Shown here: piece after piece, positions 1 to 9,645 of the stretch | Position numbering within the stretch: position 1 is the stretch's first letter | How the letters are laid out: every line of letters begins with the position of its first letter | DNA from: Paramacrobiotus richtersi | Lineage: Eukaryota; Tardigrada; Eutardigrada; Parachela; Macrobiotidae | Length of the DNA stretch: 20,809 nt | Assembly (NCBI GenBank): GCA_034698045.1 | Contig: JAQGAU010001187.1 | Location: 1 to 20,809, forward strand | Direction of reading: 5' to 3' | Position numbers and translations under genes: made by a program | The notes under the pieces: model-generated | Told to the model about the DNA's origin: nothing | Databases searched by the model: none | The model's input: only the letters and a program-made list of their open reading frames with translations

Positions 1-1180
1 GTATACTATTATTGTTAAAATAAAAATCGCATGCCGTAGGTTTAGCACTGCCGAACAACATACAAGTATGAACAAAGCGAAAAGCGCTATTAGTATCCAA
101 TCCGAAAAGTAATCAATGCAGCTTTATTACGCATGCGCAGCTGCTGTAAAGGCGGAAGATACTAGTAGTCAGCCGGCCTGCAGATCGAATTAGAAAGAAA
201 AGAAATTCAAAATTGTAATTAACAAACTGTTTTGCATACTTGTGCCGGCTTTACAGGTATACCAGTATGTTGCTAACGAGATACGAATGACCGCAAAAGC
301 TCTGAATGCTACTAACTAGAAACTGTTGCATATAGTGCCATATACCACGGTATATAAGTTCTGTCGAATGGCGCAGTGATACCAGCTCTTCCCGAAAAGT
401 TGTAGAATGAATGAAAACTCAATCCTGACCTTCCTCCAAAGTAATGAAGGGAAACGCTGTGCCCCTGCGTCTTGTTCTGATCCGGATACCAAGTCCACTA
501 GTCCGGTCTGACTCACGTTCACAACACAGCTTGTGAAGTCTGTAATGTGTCGTGGTATCGATAGACTTCCAACAGGACTGCTTTCCTGCCTTTCTAGACA
601 GCATAATTCTGCAGCCAGAGCGTTGCAATGGGATGGCAGGTGCACTGCCAAGCTGTTCATTTGGTGATCTTGCAAGTAGCGAGTTCCGGTGAAGGGTACT
701 GACCAGGGCCTAATGTGTGTGATTTAGTTTTTCTTTTTTCGACGTACGTTACGTTGTGCGGTCACCGATAGATCCTATTTACTGACTCCTATATTAACTC
801 GAGCTTCTGTAGAACTCGGGGCTGGGAGGCTTCATGAAATACTATGGGTCCAAGGAAAATCGGTCCCGCCCCCTGCCTACATGATATCCGATGAAATCGA
901 TCATGTCCCGGGCTCCCGCAAAAGTGTACAGATGAAACCCACTATGCACTGGGCTCGGGTCAAAGGTTTCAGGCGAAACCTGCTGTTTACTAGGTTTTGG
1001 GAAATGTTTCCGGATGACCTTAGACAAGTATTCCTAGAGCACACGAAACTCCGGAAAACAAAATTCTTTGGGTTCGGCAAGACTGGCGCCAGACGGTTCG
1101 CAATGCAGGCACACAGTGTTCGCCGGACAGTCTTGACGTCCGCGTGATTTTACCGGTCACCTACGTGCACAACGCTACGC
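1..1180 (+). repeat. Segmental duplication block A, copy 1
   Basis: This stretch matches 5456-7400 in the same orientation over most of its length, with indels. Shared landmarks in order are the GCATGCGCAGCTGCTGTAAA segment (131 and 5618), the AGAAAGAAAAGAAATT segment (192 and 6002), a TTTGCATACTTGTGCCG segment (233 and 6037), and a GAAATGTTTCCGG.TGACCTT segment near 1001 and 7222. Copy 2 has about 330 extra bases near 5650-5980 and about 260 near 6880-7150. Open frames inside it (for example 881-1147 on + and 842-1027 on -) are not conserved as protein in the other copy, so I read the block as non-coding or long decayed. Confidence 0.75.
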
Positions 1181-1407
1181 TACGGTTTGTAAGGTTGACA
1201 CTCCTAAGCGTTATTAGTGCTTATTCTAATTTGTTTGTCCCGTTTCTATGACGTGTGTGTCACTCTTAATGATCACTTGTAAGTTCTGCCTATGCGTTCT
1301 TATGCTGTCGTTGGATTACGGCTGCCACAGCTTACAGTACAGCAACGAGTAATGCATGCATATACATTAAAAGAAGGAAATCGCTACAGGCACCCTTTTC
1401 ACCCCGT

Positions 1408-1912
1408 TTACTGTAGGCACCCCTTTTCCATGACGAGATCAACAATGTAGTCTACTTTTCGCAGAACTTCCAACTGCTTAAACAAAACCCGGATCGCGAA
1501 GTCGCTGGACTGCTTTCCCACATCCTCGAACACGGCGGCATGCTCCGGTGCATGGACTTTGATCGAGCTGGTGTCGTGCAGATACTCCAAATACCCGGGG
1601 CCGGAAGGTACTGTATTCAAATTCGCTTGCAAATTCGTGGACCACTCTGTTGCATTCGGTTATGTGTCGTCTTATTCGTCTGGTCAAGCGTATTGCTGCC
1701 TTCACCGCTCGAAACAACGCCTAAACAAAGTTGTTGGTGTTGTTGCCTACTAACCGGAAGCCATGCTAAACTCCACATCCTTCTGGAGTCGACCTGTTTT
1801 TGTTCAGATACTAGGAGAAATCCACTGGCAGTATTTGCTCCAGCAGGCGCCGGTTCTCTAAGAACTCCGGTTCACATTTCGAGTACATGGCGTTGTAAAA
1901 ATGCTGATACGC
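1408..1912 (-). pseudogene. Decayed two-exon coding fragment, unknown helical protein
   Basis: On the minus strand a good acceptor (AATTGCAG) precedes an exon starting at 1912 that reads AYQHFYNAMYSKCEPEF and stays open to a TAG at 1811-1813. About 90 bases further a second acceptor (TTTGTTTAG) precedes an exon from 1720 that reads ALFRAVKAAIRLTRRIRR and then a Glu/Phe-rich stretch. Near 1610 the plausible reading shifts frame and continues as GYLEYLHDTSSIKVHAPEH and on to a TAA at 1408-1410. The peptide is rich in charged helix-forming residues and has coding-like codon use. Two breaks (the TAG and the shift) suggest a pseudogene, though an unrecognised intron could explain one of them. I do not recognise the family. 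There is no counterpart in copy 2 of the duplication. Confidence 0.4.
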
Positions 1913-2100
1913 CTGCAATTTAGCTGTTTCAACACAAACTAGCTGGTATCACAAATTAATCTGGGATACGCACAGTACGTACTGGTGTAGTGCAGATGGT
2001 CATGAATATCACCTCCTTATCACGATGAAAAGCATGGCAACAGCGGTAACACATTACACTTGTGCGTAATTTAAAAGGAGTGTCTGTTCTTTATACAAGA

Positions 2101-2187
2101 ATTACCATTGCCACTACCTGTACCACAACGATTGCCACTACCACTATCAGAACGACAATTAGCACCACTGATAGCACAACGAAAAGA
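2101..2187 (+). other. Threonine-rich open tract (possible mucin-like exon remnant)
   Basis: In the frame starting at 2101 the sequence reads ITIATTCTTTIATTTIRTT and continues with further Ser/Thr before KRG. The surrounding open frame runs 2062-2379 but starts with GTG and passes into repeat block C, so only the Thr tract looks meaningful. It resembles in composition the Thr-rich exons at 3106 and 16062 but lacks their TCP spacing. It could equally be simple-sequence ACC/ACT drift. Confidence 0.2.
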
Positions 2188-2199
2188 GGATATATAAGT

Positions 2200-2640
2200 A
2201 ACCACCGCGAAGTCGCGGTTCCGATTTGGAAGCGATGGGATCTCCGCTTCCATGTTGGAGAAGATCAGCATCGCTCAGAGACTCAAGAGTCATGTTTCAT
2301 ATCCCGAATGCATAACAAAGCCGCTGTTGCTAACAATAAGAGGGCATGCCAGTTAACATATCTGACCTTAGGTCTTTAGCAGGTTTCGGTAACGAACCTG
2401 GTTGTCGTTACTGAGAACGCAACTGTACAGCTAAAAAGGGGGGAGGGGTGGAGACTTTCTCTTGGAAGTCCCGCCGGTCGTCGCTGCACTGACCGATGCT
2501 AGAAAAGCCTCGCAAAAGCTTAATGCAGAATGCATGGCTATAACAATCGTCTGTTATGAGTGTGTTGCGATTTACAGAATCATCTCCCATCTCGTTCAGT
2601 ACAAGTAGCAGACTAACAAAGCTGTAAACACAGGGCTCCT
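2200..2640 (+). repeat. Dispersed repeat block C, copy 1
   Basis: This block aligns with 8395-8830 and, over its central part, with 14160-14440. Conserved landmarks are CATATCCCGAATGCATAA (2297; copy 2 at 8483), GGCATG.CAGTTAACA, CAACTG.ACAGCTA, a GGAGAC..T.TCTC..GAAAGTCCCG-type segment, CGATGCTAG, and AGCAGACTAACAAAGC. No open frame is preserved between copies. Because a third copy lies outside the tandem duplication, it is probably a repeat family rather than a gene. Confidence 0.7.
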
Positions 2641-2647
2641 TGAGAAT

Positions 2648-2665
2648 GATAACTATGTAGTTATC
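2648..2665. repeat. Short palindrome GATAACTA-TG-TAGTTATC
   Basis: Perfect 8-bp arms flank a 2-base centre at the end of block C copy 1. It is too short to be assigned a role. Confidence 0.5.
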
Positions 2666-3105
2666 GTTACTGACTACTTATACTGCACTCGAACACCGGT
2701 CATTACGGGCGCATACGGACCAAAGAACAACCTGCATATTTTCATGTTTCCATTGTCGAAGCAATGTATGGGTGTTGTGACGTTGTCTACTTTGTTTACC
2801 GATACAGCGGCACTGTTTTCCGCAGAAATTGCGATTTGAGCGAAGTCAGGGCTTGCAGTTCGCAGTACTGGGCACTGGGCGTGTGCAACAAATGGAGACA
2901 ATACTACGACAATATATACTCATTCCACTAAAAGAACTATGTAGAAGTGCACGCTAGCAACAACGTTAAGTAACCTATTAACAGAAGCGTCTGTAAAATG
3001 CGCGAAAAAATGCTCTGCTTCTGCATCAAATCGCGGTTTTTTAGGATAGATGGGTAATTAACGCAGTGTGACTGCATTTGGTTGAAACTTGGATATATAT
3101 TGCAG

Positions 3106-4108
3106 CAACACCGTCTGCAGCTACTTGTCCCGTCGTAACGTGTCCGACCACTACCACCATCGCCCCAACTGCACCACCACACCGGCCACTACCACGGCGT
3201 CGCCCTCCGTCTGTCGAAAGCAGGGTGGGTTGGGAGGCTGGTCCAGCCCACCCGGCGCCATTGCAAATGGTCAAGTTACAAGCAAATACGGGTCTTTTTT
3301 TAAAAAAAATGGCTTTTACAATAAATCCCGACGCATTCTTCTATGTAGATTGCGGCGATCGGTGCATTACGGTTCCAGCAACTGGATCCGCTACGTTTGA
3401 ATGTCCTGTGATCGTCAGCAATAATCCATCTTTTTACGTGCAGTGCTATTATGCCGTCATTGGACCAGCGGGCAAAAAGCTTAAGGTAAATGCCTCCGAA
3501 TCACACGTACGGCATTTTCCGCGTTATCGGCAAGCGGGAAGAAATTATTGATTCATGGATATATGTTTGCAGTTTATCCGAGATCCAGCAATCTTTAATT
3601 TTCCAGGGGTATGAGTTCTGCACTATCGTAAATTAATTAGAGACTTCAGCTAACCACAGTTTGTTGGCGATAGAATCCGGTGGATCCCGCTTTGTATTGC
3701 ACAAACAGTAATGTTTTCATTGATGGTACCACCTACTGCACTCAGCGAATGCCACCAGCGACGGGTTTAGAAGTTGACGCGAGTACTACGGTAAGCAGCA
3801 CCTGGGTGACTTGGTCTGCTAACATATTCGTATATGTACTCTACTTTTTACTGATCTAATACAATAATACAACTACTAATATATATTACAAATCAGGAAA
3901 TCAAATTTTGTAACGCAACTCTGTGTGGCTATGCAAAATTACAAACCCGTGCACTCGCGAAAAAGTAGTGATGTATCTTGTATCTTGGTAAAAACAACAT
4001 TCCATGCAACTATAATTTCTTGTGTCCTTGCAGTTTGTTACCTACTCCGGCCTGAATTACCCGTATCTTGGTACAAAATGCAAATTTACCATTGTAGCCA
4101 CAGATTGA
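3106..4108 (+). pseudogene. Frameshifted Thr-rich/Cys-rich secreted-type protein gene, 3' exons
   Basis: Four exon-like segments can be traced. (1) 3106-3485: acceptor ATATATATTGCAG, then a Thr-rich linker with TCP motifs (ATPSAATCPVVTCPTTTT), a CRKQGGLGGWSSPPGAIANG stretch, and a Cys domain (INPDAFFYVDCGDRCITVPA...FECPVIV...VQCYYAVIGPAGKKLK), ending at donor AAG|GTAAAT. (2) 3674-3790: NPVDPALYCTNSNVFIDG, then TTYCTQRMPPATG, donor ACG|GTAAGC. (3) 3897-3987. (4) 4034-4108, the last exon, ending CKFTIVATD and TGA. Exon 1 needs two compensating 1-base shifts, one in the Thr tract near 3175 and one at the T7A8 run near 3297-3309. The third exon's best frame does not match the phase of the second. 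An ATTAAA lies at 4164. The domain is extracellular-looking with paired cysteines and I cannot name it; a CUB- or C6-like fold is only a guess. It is a paralog of the locus at 15218-16364. Confidence 0.5.
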
Positions 4109-4390
4109 TCCGCGGCCGGTATGTCCATGATACTAATTCGATACGTGGAGAATTATAAAACAAATTAAAAAAAAAGTCATCACAGCGACACAGTATATTC
4201 GAATATACTGTGTCGGCTGTGGTAAATTTTAACGGAAGCGGAGATTATGTGTGCAGTTTTTATTTGTTTTTAGTCACTTTCTTATTGTTAATGCCAGTGA
4301 AATTGTTCGTGACATAGATCGTGTGAATGCAGCAGTATCTAAGTAGTTGAGAAGTCTGTTTTTTTTGTCGGGAATATTTAAAAAATTGTT
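4020..4390 (+). repeat. Segmental duplication block D, copy 1
   Basis: This matches 8960-9240: the CCTTGCAG acceptor plus last exon, the CCACAGATTGATCCG segment, then the GATTATGTG..CAGTTTTTATTTG segment, a TTCGTGACATAGAT segment, and the TCTGTTTTTT run. It includes the last coding exon and 3' flank of the Cys-rich gene. Confidence 0.7.
4186..4215. repeat. Perfect 30-bp palindrome
   Basis: The arms CGACACAGTATATTC and GAATATACTGTGTCG are exact reverse complements with no loop, centred at 4200/4201. Allowing one unpaired base, complementarity continues a further 5 bases (CTGTG on the right). Copy 2 of the duplication keeps only a CATACAGTGTCGCTGG-like right half near 9089-9104, so the palindrome is specific to copy 1. 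It could form a cruciform or hairpin, or be the footprint of a small inverted insertion. Confidence 0.8.
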
Positions 4391-4521
4391 TTGAGCGACG
4401 GCTTTAGAAACAGAACTGCACCTAAGTTCCTAACCCTTTAGGTCACAAACGATTCGAAAACTAGCGGGAAAATCATACTGGTTTCTCATTGGCATTCGTA
4501 TTTCCTTTGCCTCCTCTGCAG

Positions 4522-4746
4522 CCGTTGCTGCGCCCGCTTTTTGAGATGCATCCCCAACATATGTTGACTGTGTCAAGTACTGCAACATTATACACCGCAG
4601 TTCGACAGTTCAGTGAACAGCTGCAATGTGCATTTCACAATTTCGGCCGGACGTTGACGGATATGACCAGTACACGCAGAATCGCCGATACAATACACTT
4701 CATGCATGCATCGCTGCGGAAAAGAGCAGAAAATAGCAGTCAGTAA
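4522..4746 (+). CDS. Putative terminal exon, unknown protein
   Basis: A strong acceptor (TTTCCTTTGCCTCCTCTGCAG) is followed by a 225-base open exon ending in TAA at 4744-4746. It encodes 74 residues beginning PLLRPLFEMHPQHMLTV and containing LYTAVRQFSEQLQ and a basic tail LRKRAENSSQ. The open frame has no good ATG at its start, which fits an internal or terminal exon rather than a whole gene. No convincing upstream exon or phase could be assigned, and the preceding 120 bases are part of the duplication. I do not recognise the family. Copy 2 has no equivalent after 9240. It could be a relic. Confidence 0.35.
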   Translation, partial: PLLRPLFEMHPQHMLTVSSTATLYTAVRQFSEQLQCAFHNFGRTLTDMTSTRRIADTIHFMHASLRKRAENSSQ

Positions 4747-4749
4747 AGA

Positions 4750-5455
4750 AAGGGAAAGTGATGATGAGAATCGAAATTTGAACGATGTGTTTTACACCGT
4801 ATACGACCACTGCTAGCCTCAGGGCTTTGATTGTGATTTAATTGTGAACGAATACCATTGATCTGCCGCGATGTATCGCAGCAATATAATGCAATTAGAG
4901 GTTTTTATAGCTATCAGACTGGCGGTGTAATGTTGCGATGTGGCATCGTGTTGGATCGTTGGTTAATCCGTAATCAATCAGTTTTGTTAAGTAATTTGTG
5001 TAATGGATGCAAAACAACGGCATAACGGTTTATTGTACTCGAAATCTGCTTGTGTATTAAATACGGTTAATGCGATGGATTTCATAATGTGTGTGGTTTC
5101 ACAGTATGGTGAGCCAAAAGTTTTGTGCAGTTTTGCTATTGTGCGGTTGATTGATGTGGAGCAAAGAAGAGCATACGGTATCAAATTCCATATGAATTAA
5201 TGTTGCAGGTTGTTGCATGTACAGTTCGCGTACCATAGTTAAGCAGTTTTAGGGGAAAAAATGAACTGGATCTAAAATTGATATAAAAAACGATTATCTG
5301 ATCATGATAACAGTATCAATTTGCATTAGTATTGCACTTAACCTGTTGTAGTATACAGAGAAAGACATAACAGATTGGGATCAGAATGTTCCCAGACAGT
5401 AAAAATGTGGCGTCGATTGTTTGTTTACTCAACAATCAGGCTAGCTCGTTTAAGT
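4750..5455. other. Intergenic, no supported gene
   Basis: The stretch is AT-rich. A 65-codon ATG frame at 5003-5200 on + is mirrored by an equally long minus frame and shows no family signal or splice context, so I do not call it. Confidence 0.5.
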
Positions 5456-7400
5456 GGTATATTATTATTGTAAAAACAGAAATCGCACGTTGTTGGTTTG
5501 AACAGCACTGCCGAACTACATACACGTAAGCAGTACTCAGTACTCTGAACAAAGCAAAAAGTGCCATTGTTATACGGTCAGTATCTGATCCGTAAAGAAA
5601 TAAATGCAACCGTATACGCATGCGCAGCTGCTGTAAAAGAGGAAGATAAGTAAAACCAATAACTTATTGTATTACTTTATGGCGAGTAAGTTCTTAGCAA
5701 ATGCAAAGTATAAGAGGTAATTTTCGCAGTCCCAAGGCACGGCAGCTGGTCTGTACGTATTCTGATCGAACGGTCCCAGGCTATCGTTGCGTCGGTTCGT
5801 ATGGTGCGTTTTCATAAAAGCTGACCAAGAGGTAACGTGGATAGTCAGCAATATGCATGCACAAGTAAATAATCAAACAGTTTTTTCCCGTGCTGGACTG
5901 TGCGTTGCACTGTTACCTTAATGCGCTGCACTGCGTTAAACGCATGGATAAATAAGACTGCAGAAACTTGACGAAAGTAATCAGACGACTGCAGATCGTA
6001 TCAGAAAGAAAAGAAATTGTAATTAACAAAATTTGTTTTGCATACTTGTGCCGATCCTGTGCATGCAGGTATGACGGTAAGCTGCTACCCAGATACGTAT
6101 GACCGCAAATCTTTGAATGCTACTAACTATAGAAACTGATGCACGTACCGGTATCAGTTCTTCACTAAAAACTTTAGAATGATTGAAAATTCCGGATACG
6201 GATCCCGACGTTTATTCAAAATAATGACGCTGTGCCGCAGCGTCTTATTCTGATTTGGATAGCAGATAGGCTAGAGTCCACAGACATCCTTAGTCTTCAC
6301 AATGTTTCGCATTTTCGGCTGACATTCCCTGTATGGCGTCTTGACTGCCTTGCGATTTGCAACAAGGTTTATTCAGAATCTGCCGGCTGAGGCACACCGT
6401 ATGTTTCCCGGTCCCCGGACAACAGGACAATTTCTGTTCTTTTATTTTGGTCTGCTCCAGACGTCCAGCATGGTGACTCAAGTTCACAACAGAGCTTGTG
6501 AATATGTACTGCCACAGTACTGGTATCGATGGAGTTCCTACTAACGTAAACTGCTTTCCAGACAGCGTTTTGCAGCCAGAGCTTTGCAATCAGACTGCAT
6601 GTTCTTAGCTAAGGTGTTCTCGCAAGTAGCGGGTTTCGGATAATGGGCAGATGTCTGAGATCCGGTTTTTCTTTCTTTCAACGTACACAGTCGTTGTGTA
6701 AAACTAGTGCGGTCACGCGTACATCTTGTTTATCTGGCTTTTTTATTGACTGCACAGAACTCGAGGCTCCTCGACATATGGTTCCACGAAAAATCAGTCC
6801 CGCTACCAGCCGTCAAAGTGTCCAGATAAAATCAATTCTGTCCTGGGCCCAGCCCGCCCAGGCAAGAATGTGCGGATGAAACGACGTGTACTAGGTTCCG
6901 TTAGATATGCACTCCTATATCACGCGGAATCCGGCAAAACAATTTTTTTTTGTTCTGCAAAAGTCACGCTGAACGGTACTGCCGGCCACATAATTATCTA
7001 CATCATCCCATTCTGACCCCTTGCTGTGTAAAATACTGGCTTTTATGGAGCATAACTTTTCTCTGGGACGTTTGCCCGATCGAGCCCATGATCGAGTACA
7101 TGATCGGTTTTTTTCATCGGCTTATCTAATGGACTCCGCAAAAGTCTTCGGATGAAACTATTATGTTATCCTGGGCTCGCGTAAAAGTGCTTTTGAAAGC
7201 TGCTGTTTATTGGGTTCTGTGGAAATGTTTCCGGGTGACCTTCAGACAGGTCTTTCTACAGCACGCGGAATTCTGGGAAAGAGAATTTTCCCCATTCGGC
7301 AAAATTTACACCGGACCGGAAAGAGTGTCCGGCGGTCCGCCGGACGGTTTTGCTGTCCGCGCGGTTTTAGCGGTCACAGACGTACACCCCGCTATGTACT
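5456..7400 (+). repeat. Segmental duplication block A, copy 2
   Basis: Direct repeat of 1-1180, longer because of extra segments at about 5650-5980 and 6880-7150. The second of these looks like a partial internal duplication, since a CACGCGGAAT.C.GG.AAA segment occurs at 6918 and again at 7263. The block ends at the target site of the transposon at 7401. It holds no protein-coding frame that is conserved in copy 1. Confidence 0.7.
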
Positions 7401-8254
7401 GGGTGTATCGAAAACGTGGCGACCACGGACGTGGTTGTGGTCGGCTGTGGTCGTGGTTTCTCATGACCTTCGTGGTCGACAGTGGTCGGGGTTTCTCGTG
7501 CTCTTTGTGGTTACTGGTGGTCGTATGTGGTTGTGGTCGGCTATGGTTATCAGCTCGCACTTCAGTTTTCTTTAGTTACGCTTGAATCGAGCATGTTCAG
7601 GCACCAGTACGGGATTGACACACGGACCGTATTGCCTGACGGTCTAGGCAAAATTTCTGTATTTGCTGCTGTTGACATCCTTGCGCTGTATCGGTCATTG
7701 GCAATAAATATAGCAGTACAACTGCGACAGTTATAGAAAACGTTCAAGCAGGCGTTTATAACAGAAGCATGCAGTGCATCGCTGATTCCCAGGAGAGGTG
7801 ACAATCTAAAAATAGCATAAGCGCACTTGCAGTTGCGTCATTTACATGAACGCCAGCCTAGAAGTAACACTTTTGCCAGCTGCTTCTCACGAGCGATGCA
7901 AAACTGTTTTTCGAAGTTCATCAGGTTTATCGAAAGGTCTACATAGCAGTTTTGGTGCAGGTCTGAATTTATGTCCTGTAAAGACCTCTTCTGAACAGTG
8001 CACTGCTTTCACATTTGTAGCGTCAGGCAACGCTGTTTTAGTTTCCCGTTGCTGCCGGAACATGCTCGATTCAGGCGTAACTAAAAAAACTGGAGTGCGA
8101 GCTGATAACCATAGTTGACCACAACCACATACGAACACCAGTAACCACAAAGGGCAGAAGAAACCACAACCACGGTAGACCACGAAGGTCACGGGAAACC
8201 ACGACCGCAGCCGACCACAACCACGTCCGTGGTCGCCACGTTTTCGATACGCCA
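7401..8254. mobile_element. Non-autonomous long-TIR DNA transposon (MULE-like foldback)
   Basis: The ends are inverted repeats of about 240 bp: 7401-7645 on the left and about 8016-8254 on the right, visibly similar throughout. The outer part reads GTATCGAAAACGTGGCGACC on the left and the same as reverse complement on the right. The element is flanked by CTATGTACT at 7392-7400 and again at 8255-8263, a 9-bp target-site duplication. The paralogous position in block A copy 1 (about 1170-1185) has the flanks joined without the element, so this is a real insertion with an empty site. The internal 370 bp encodes no transposase. A 9-bp duplication with long inverted repeats is typical of Mutator-like elements. 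That assignment is inferred, as hAT elements usually give 8 bp. Open frames across it on both strands are products of the inverted repeats. Confidence 0.85.
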
Positions 8255-8263
8255 CTATGTACT

Positions 8264-8395
8264 CTACAATTTGTGCCGTTGAAACTCTTTAAACGTTAAT
8301 AGTAGGATTTGCTTCTCACTGTTCTACGACTTGTGTGTCGCACTTAATAATTCCTTGCAACTTTTATACGACTACATCCGTTATCCGGAATCGAA
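8264..8395 (+). repeat. Segmental duplication block B, copy 2
   Basis: This continues block A past the transposon and matches about 1180-1310. Shared segments include AA.CGTTA.TAGT, TTCTA.GAC.TGTGTGTC, and CACT.TTAAT.AT..CTTG.AA. The continuation shows that the transposon split an already duplicated sequence. Confidence 0.6.
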
Positions 8396-8830
8396 CTGGC
8401 GGAACCGGTCCTGATTTGGAACCGATAGGGTTGGTTCCGCTTCCATCTTGGAGAGACTCGGAACCCCTTTGGGTCCTGTTGCATATCCCGAATGCATAAG
8501 AAAGCTAGCTGCTGTCATTAAGAAGGCATGGCAGTTAACAATCCGACCTTAATTCTTGGGTTTATCGCTACTGAGAACTTAACTGCACAGCTACAGAAAC
8601 GGTGTGAAGTGGAGACCTTTCTCTCGAAAGTCCCGTCCGGCCGCCAGCACTGACCGATGCTAGAACAGCCAATTGCATAAGAAGGAGTTGAATGCAGAAT
8701 AGAATGCATTGTTATAACAATGGTGTGTCTTGAGTGTGTTACGATTTATTGTACCATCTTCCAGCTCATTCAGTAGCAGCAGACTAACAAAGCCTACAAG
8801 GCCTACAACTATAAATGGGCTGTAAACGCA
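8395..8830 (+). repeat. Dispersed repeat block C, copy 2
   Basis: Matches 2200-2640 in the same orientation and order, with several short indels. No coding frame is conserved with copies 1 or 3. Confidence 0.7.
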
Positions 8831-8959
8831 GGATTCCTGAGACAAGGCCAGAAACCTAGCTAAAAAGCTACGCAAATAAAACCTTTGTACATTCAAAACA
8901 GCATATTATGCTATATATTGGTAAAAACAAAAATTACATGCAAAACTGATGCAATTTCT

Positions 8960-9240
8960 CTGGTGACCTTGCAGTTTATTACCTATTCCGGCGCAGCATA
9001 CCCGTCCACTGCCACGAAATGCAAGTTTGCTGTTGTGGCCACAGATTGATCCGTCCGGTCTGCCTGATCCTGTTCGATGTGCACGCACCATACAGTGTCG
9101 CTGGAACAAATTATAAAGCGGGGATTATGTGCAGTTTTTATTTGTTGTTAGTCACATTCTTCATAGCGTTACCGGTTAAATGATTCGTGACATAGATGGG
9201 AGATCTGTTTTTTTCAGGGATGTTTAAACAACAGCTTCAT
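8960..9240 (+). repeat. Segmental duplication block D, copy 2
   Basis: Direct match to 4020-4390: last exon, GATTATGTGCAGTTTTTATT segment, TTCGTGACATAGATG, and the TCTGTTTTTTTCAGGGATGT run. It lacks the perfect palindrome and about 60 other bases present in copy 1. Confidence 0.7.
8975..9049 (+). pseudogene. Isolated last exon of Cys-rich gene (copy 2)
   Basis: A 24-codon exon follows acceptor GACCTTGCAG and ends KCKFAVVATD then TGA, the same length and ending as the exon at 4034-4108. It is preceded by a 54-base intron-like sequence (8921-8974) with donor TTG|GTAAAAAC, matching the 46-base one at 3988-4033. The Cys-domain exons present in copy 1 (3106-3790) are missing here. Only about 90 bases separate repeat block C from this intron, so this is an orphan exon left by a deletion. 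Replacements relative to copy 1 are mostly in the first half. Confidence 0.55.
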
Positions 9241-9645
9241 ATGTTTGTGCTCATATCGTGTACAAAATGTTCACAAACCAGTACACAGCGGTGTATTGTC
9301 GGGATGTAATGTAAAACGCTGTTTTACAAGTTTCGTGACGAACCAATTCGTAAACGTCAAACATTTCTAAAAGTGCAGCATTTTGCTTTTCCATGTACAG
9401 TTCGTTGTACACGTTCTCGGTAAGAGACTAGAAAAATAACAAGGATTAAATGTACGAGTACTAGGCATAAAAGTAAGTAGACGTGATGGCCCGTTAAACC
9501 GAGAAGTCAGTATGTGCACTGAAAGTCTGTACGATACAACGTTTTTGGACATATCCACCAGCTAGCAGTAAAATATGAAGCATCGCAGTTATTTCGCCTG
9601 TCCGGTTACACCTTCAAGTTCGAATTACAACAGTTAATCCATTTG
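9241..9645. other. 3' flank of kinase gene, no other gene
   Basis: This lies downstream of the minus-strand kinase stop codon. No AATAAA is evident on the minus strand close to the stop. The small minus frame at 9367-9558 shows no family signal. Confidence 0.5.

Noticed and set aside
881..1147. 88-codon frame in block A
   Set aside because: The duplicate copy at 7163 preserves nucleotide similarity but not the reading frame or protein.
5003..5200. 65-codon ATG frame on +
   Set aside because: An equally long frame runs on the opposite strand. There is no motif, no splice site and no conserved copy.
7887..8255. Long open frames on both strands in the transposon (also 7163-7585)
   Set aside because: They arise from the G/T-rich inverted repeats, mirror each other and have no transposase motifs.
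8389..8420. TTCGATTCC-like T-loop on the minus strand suggesting a tRNA
   Set aside because: The flanking bases do not form a T-stem, and no acceptor or anticodon arm can be drawn. The sequence belongs to repeat block C.
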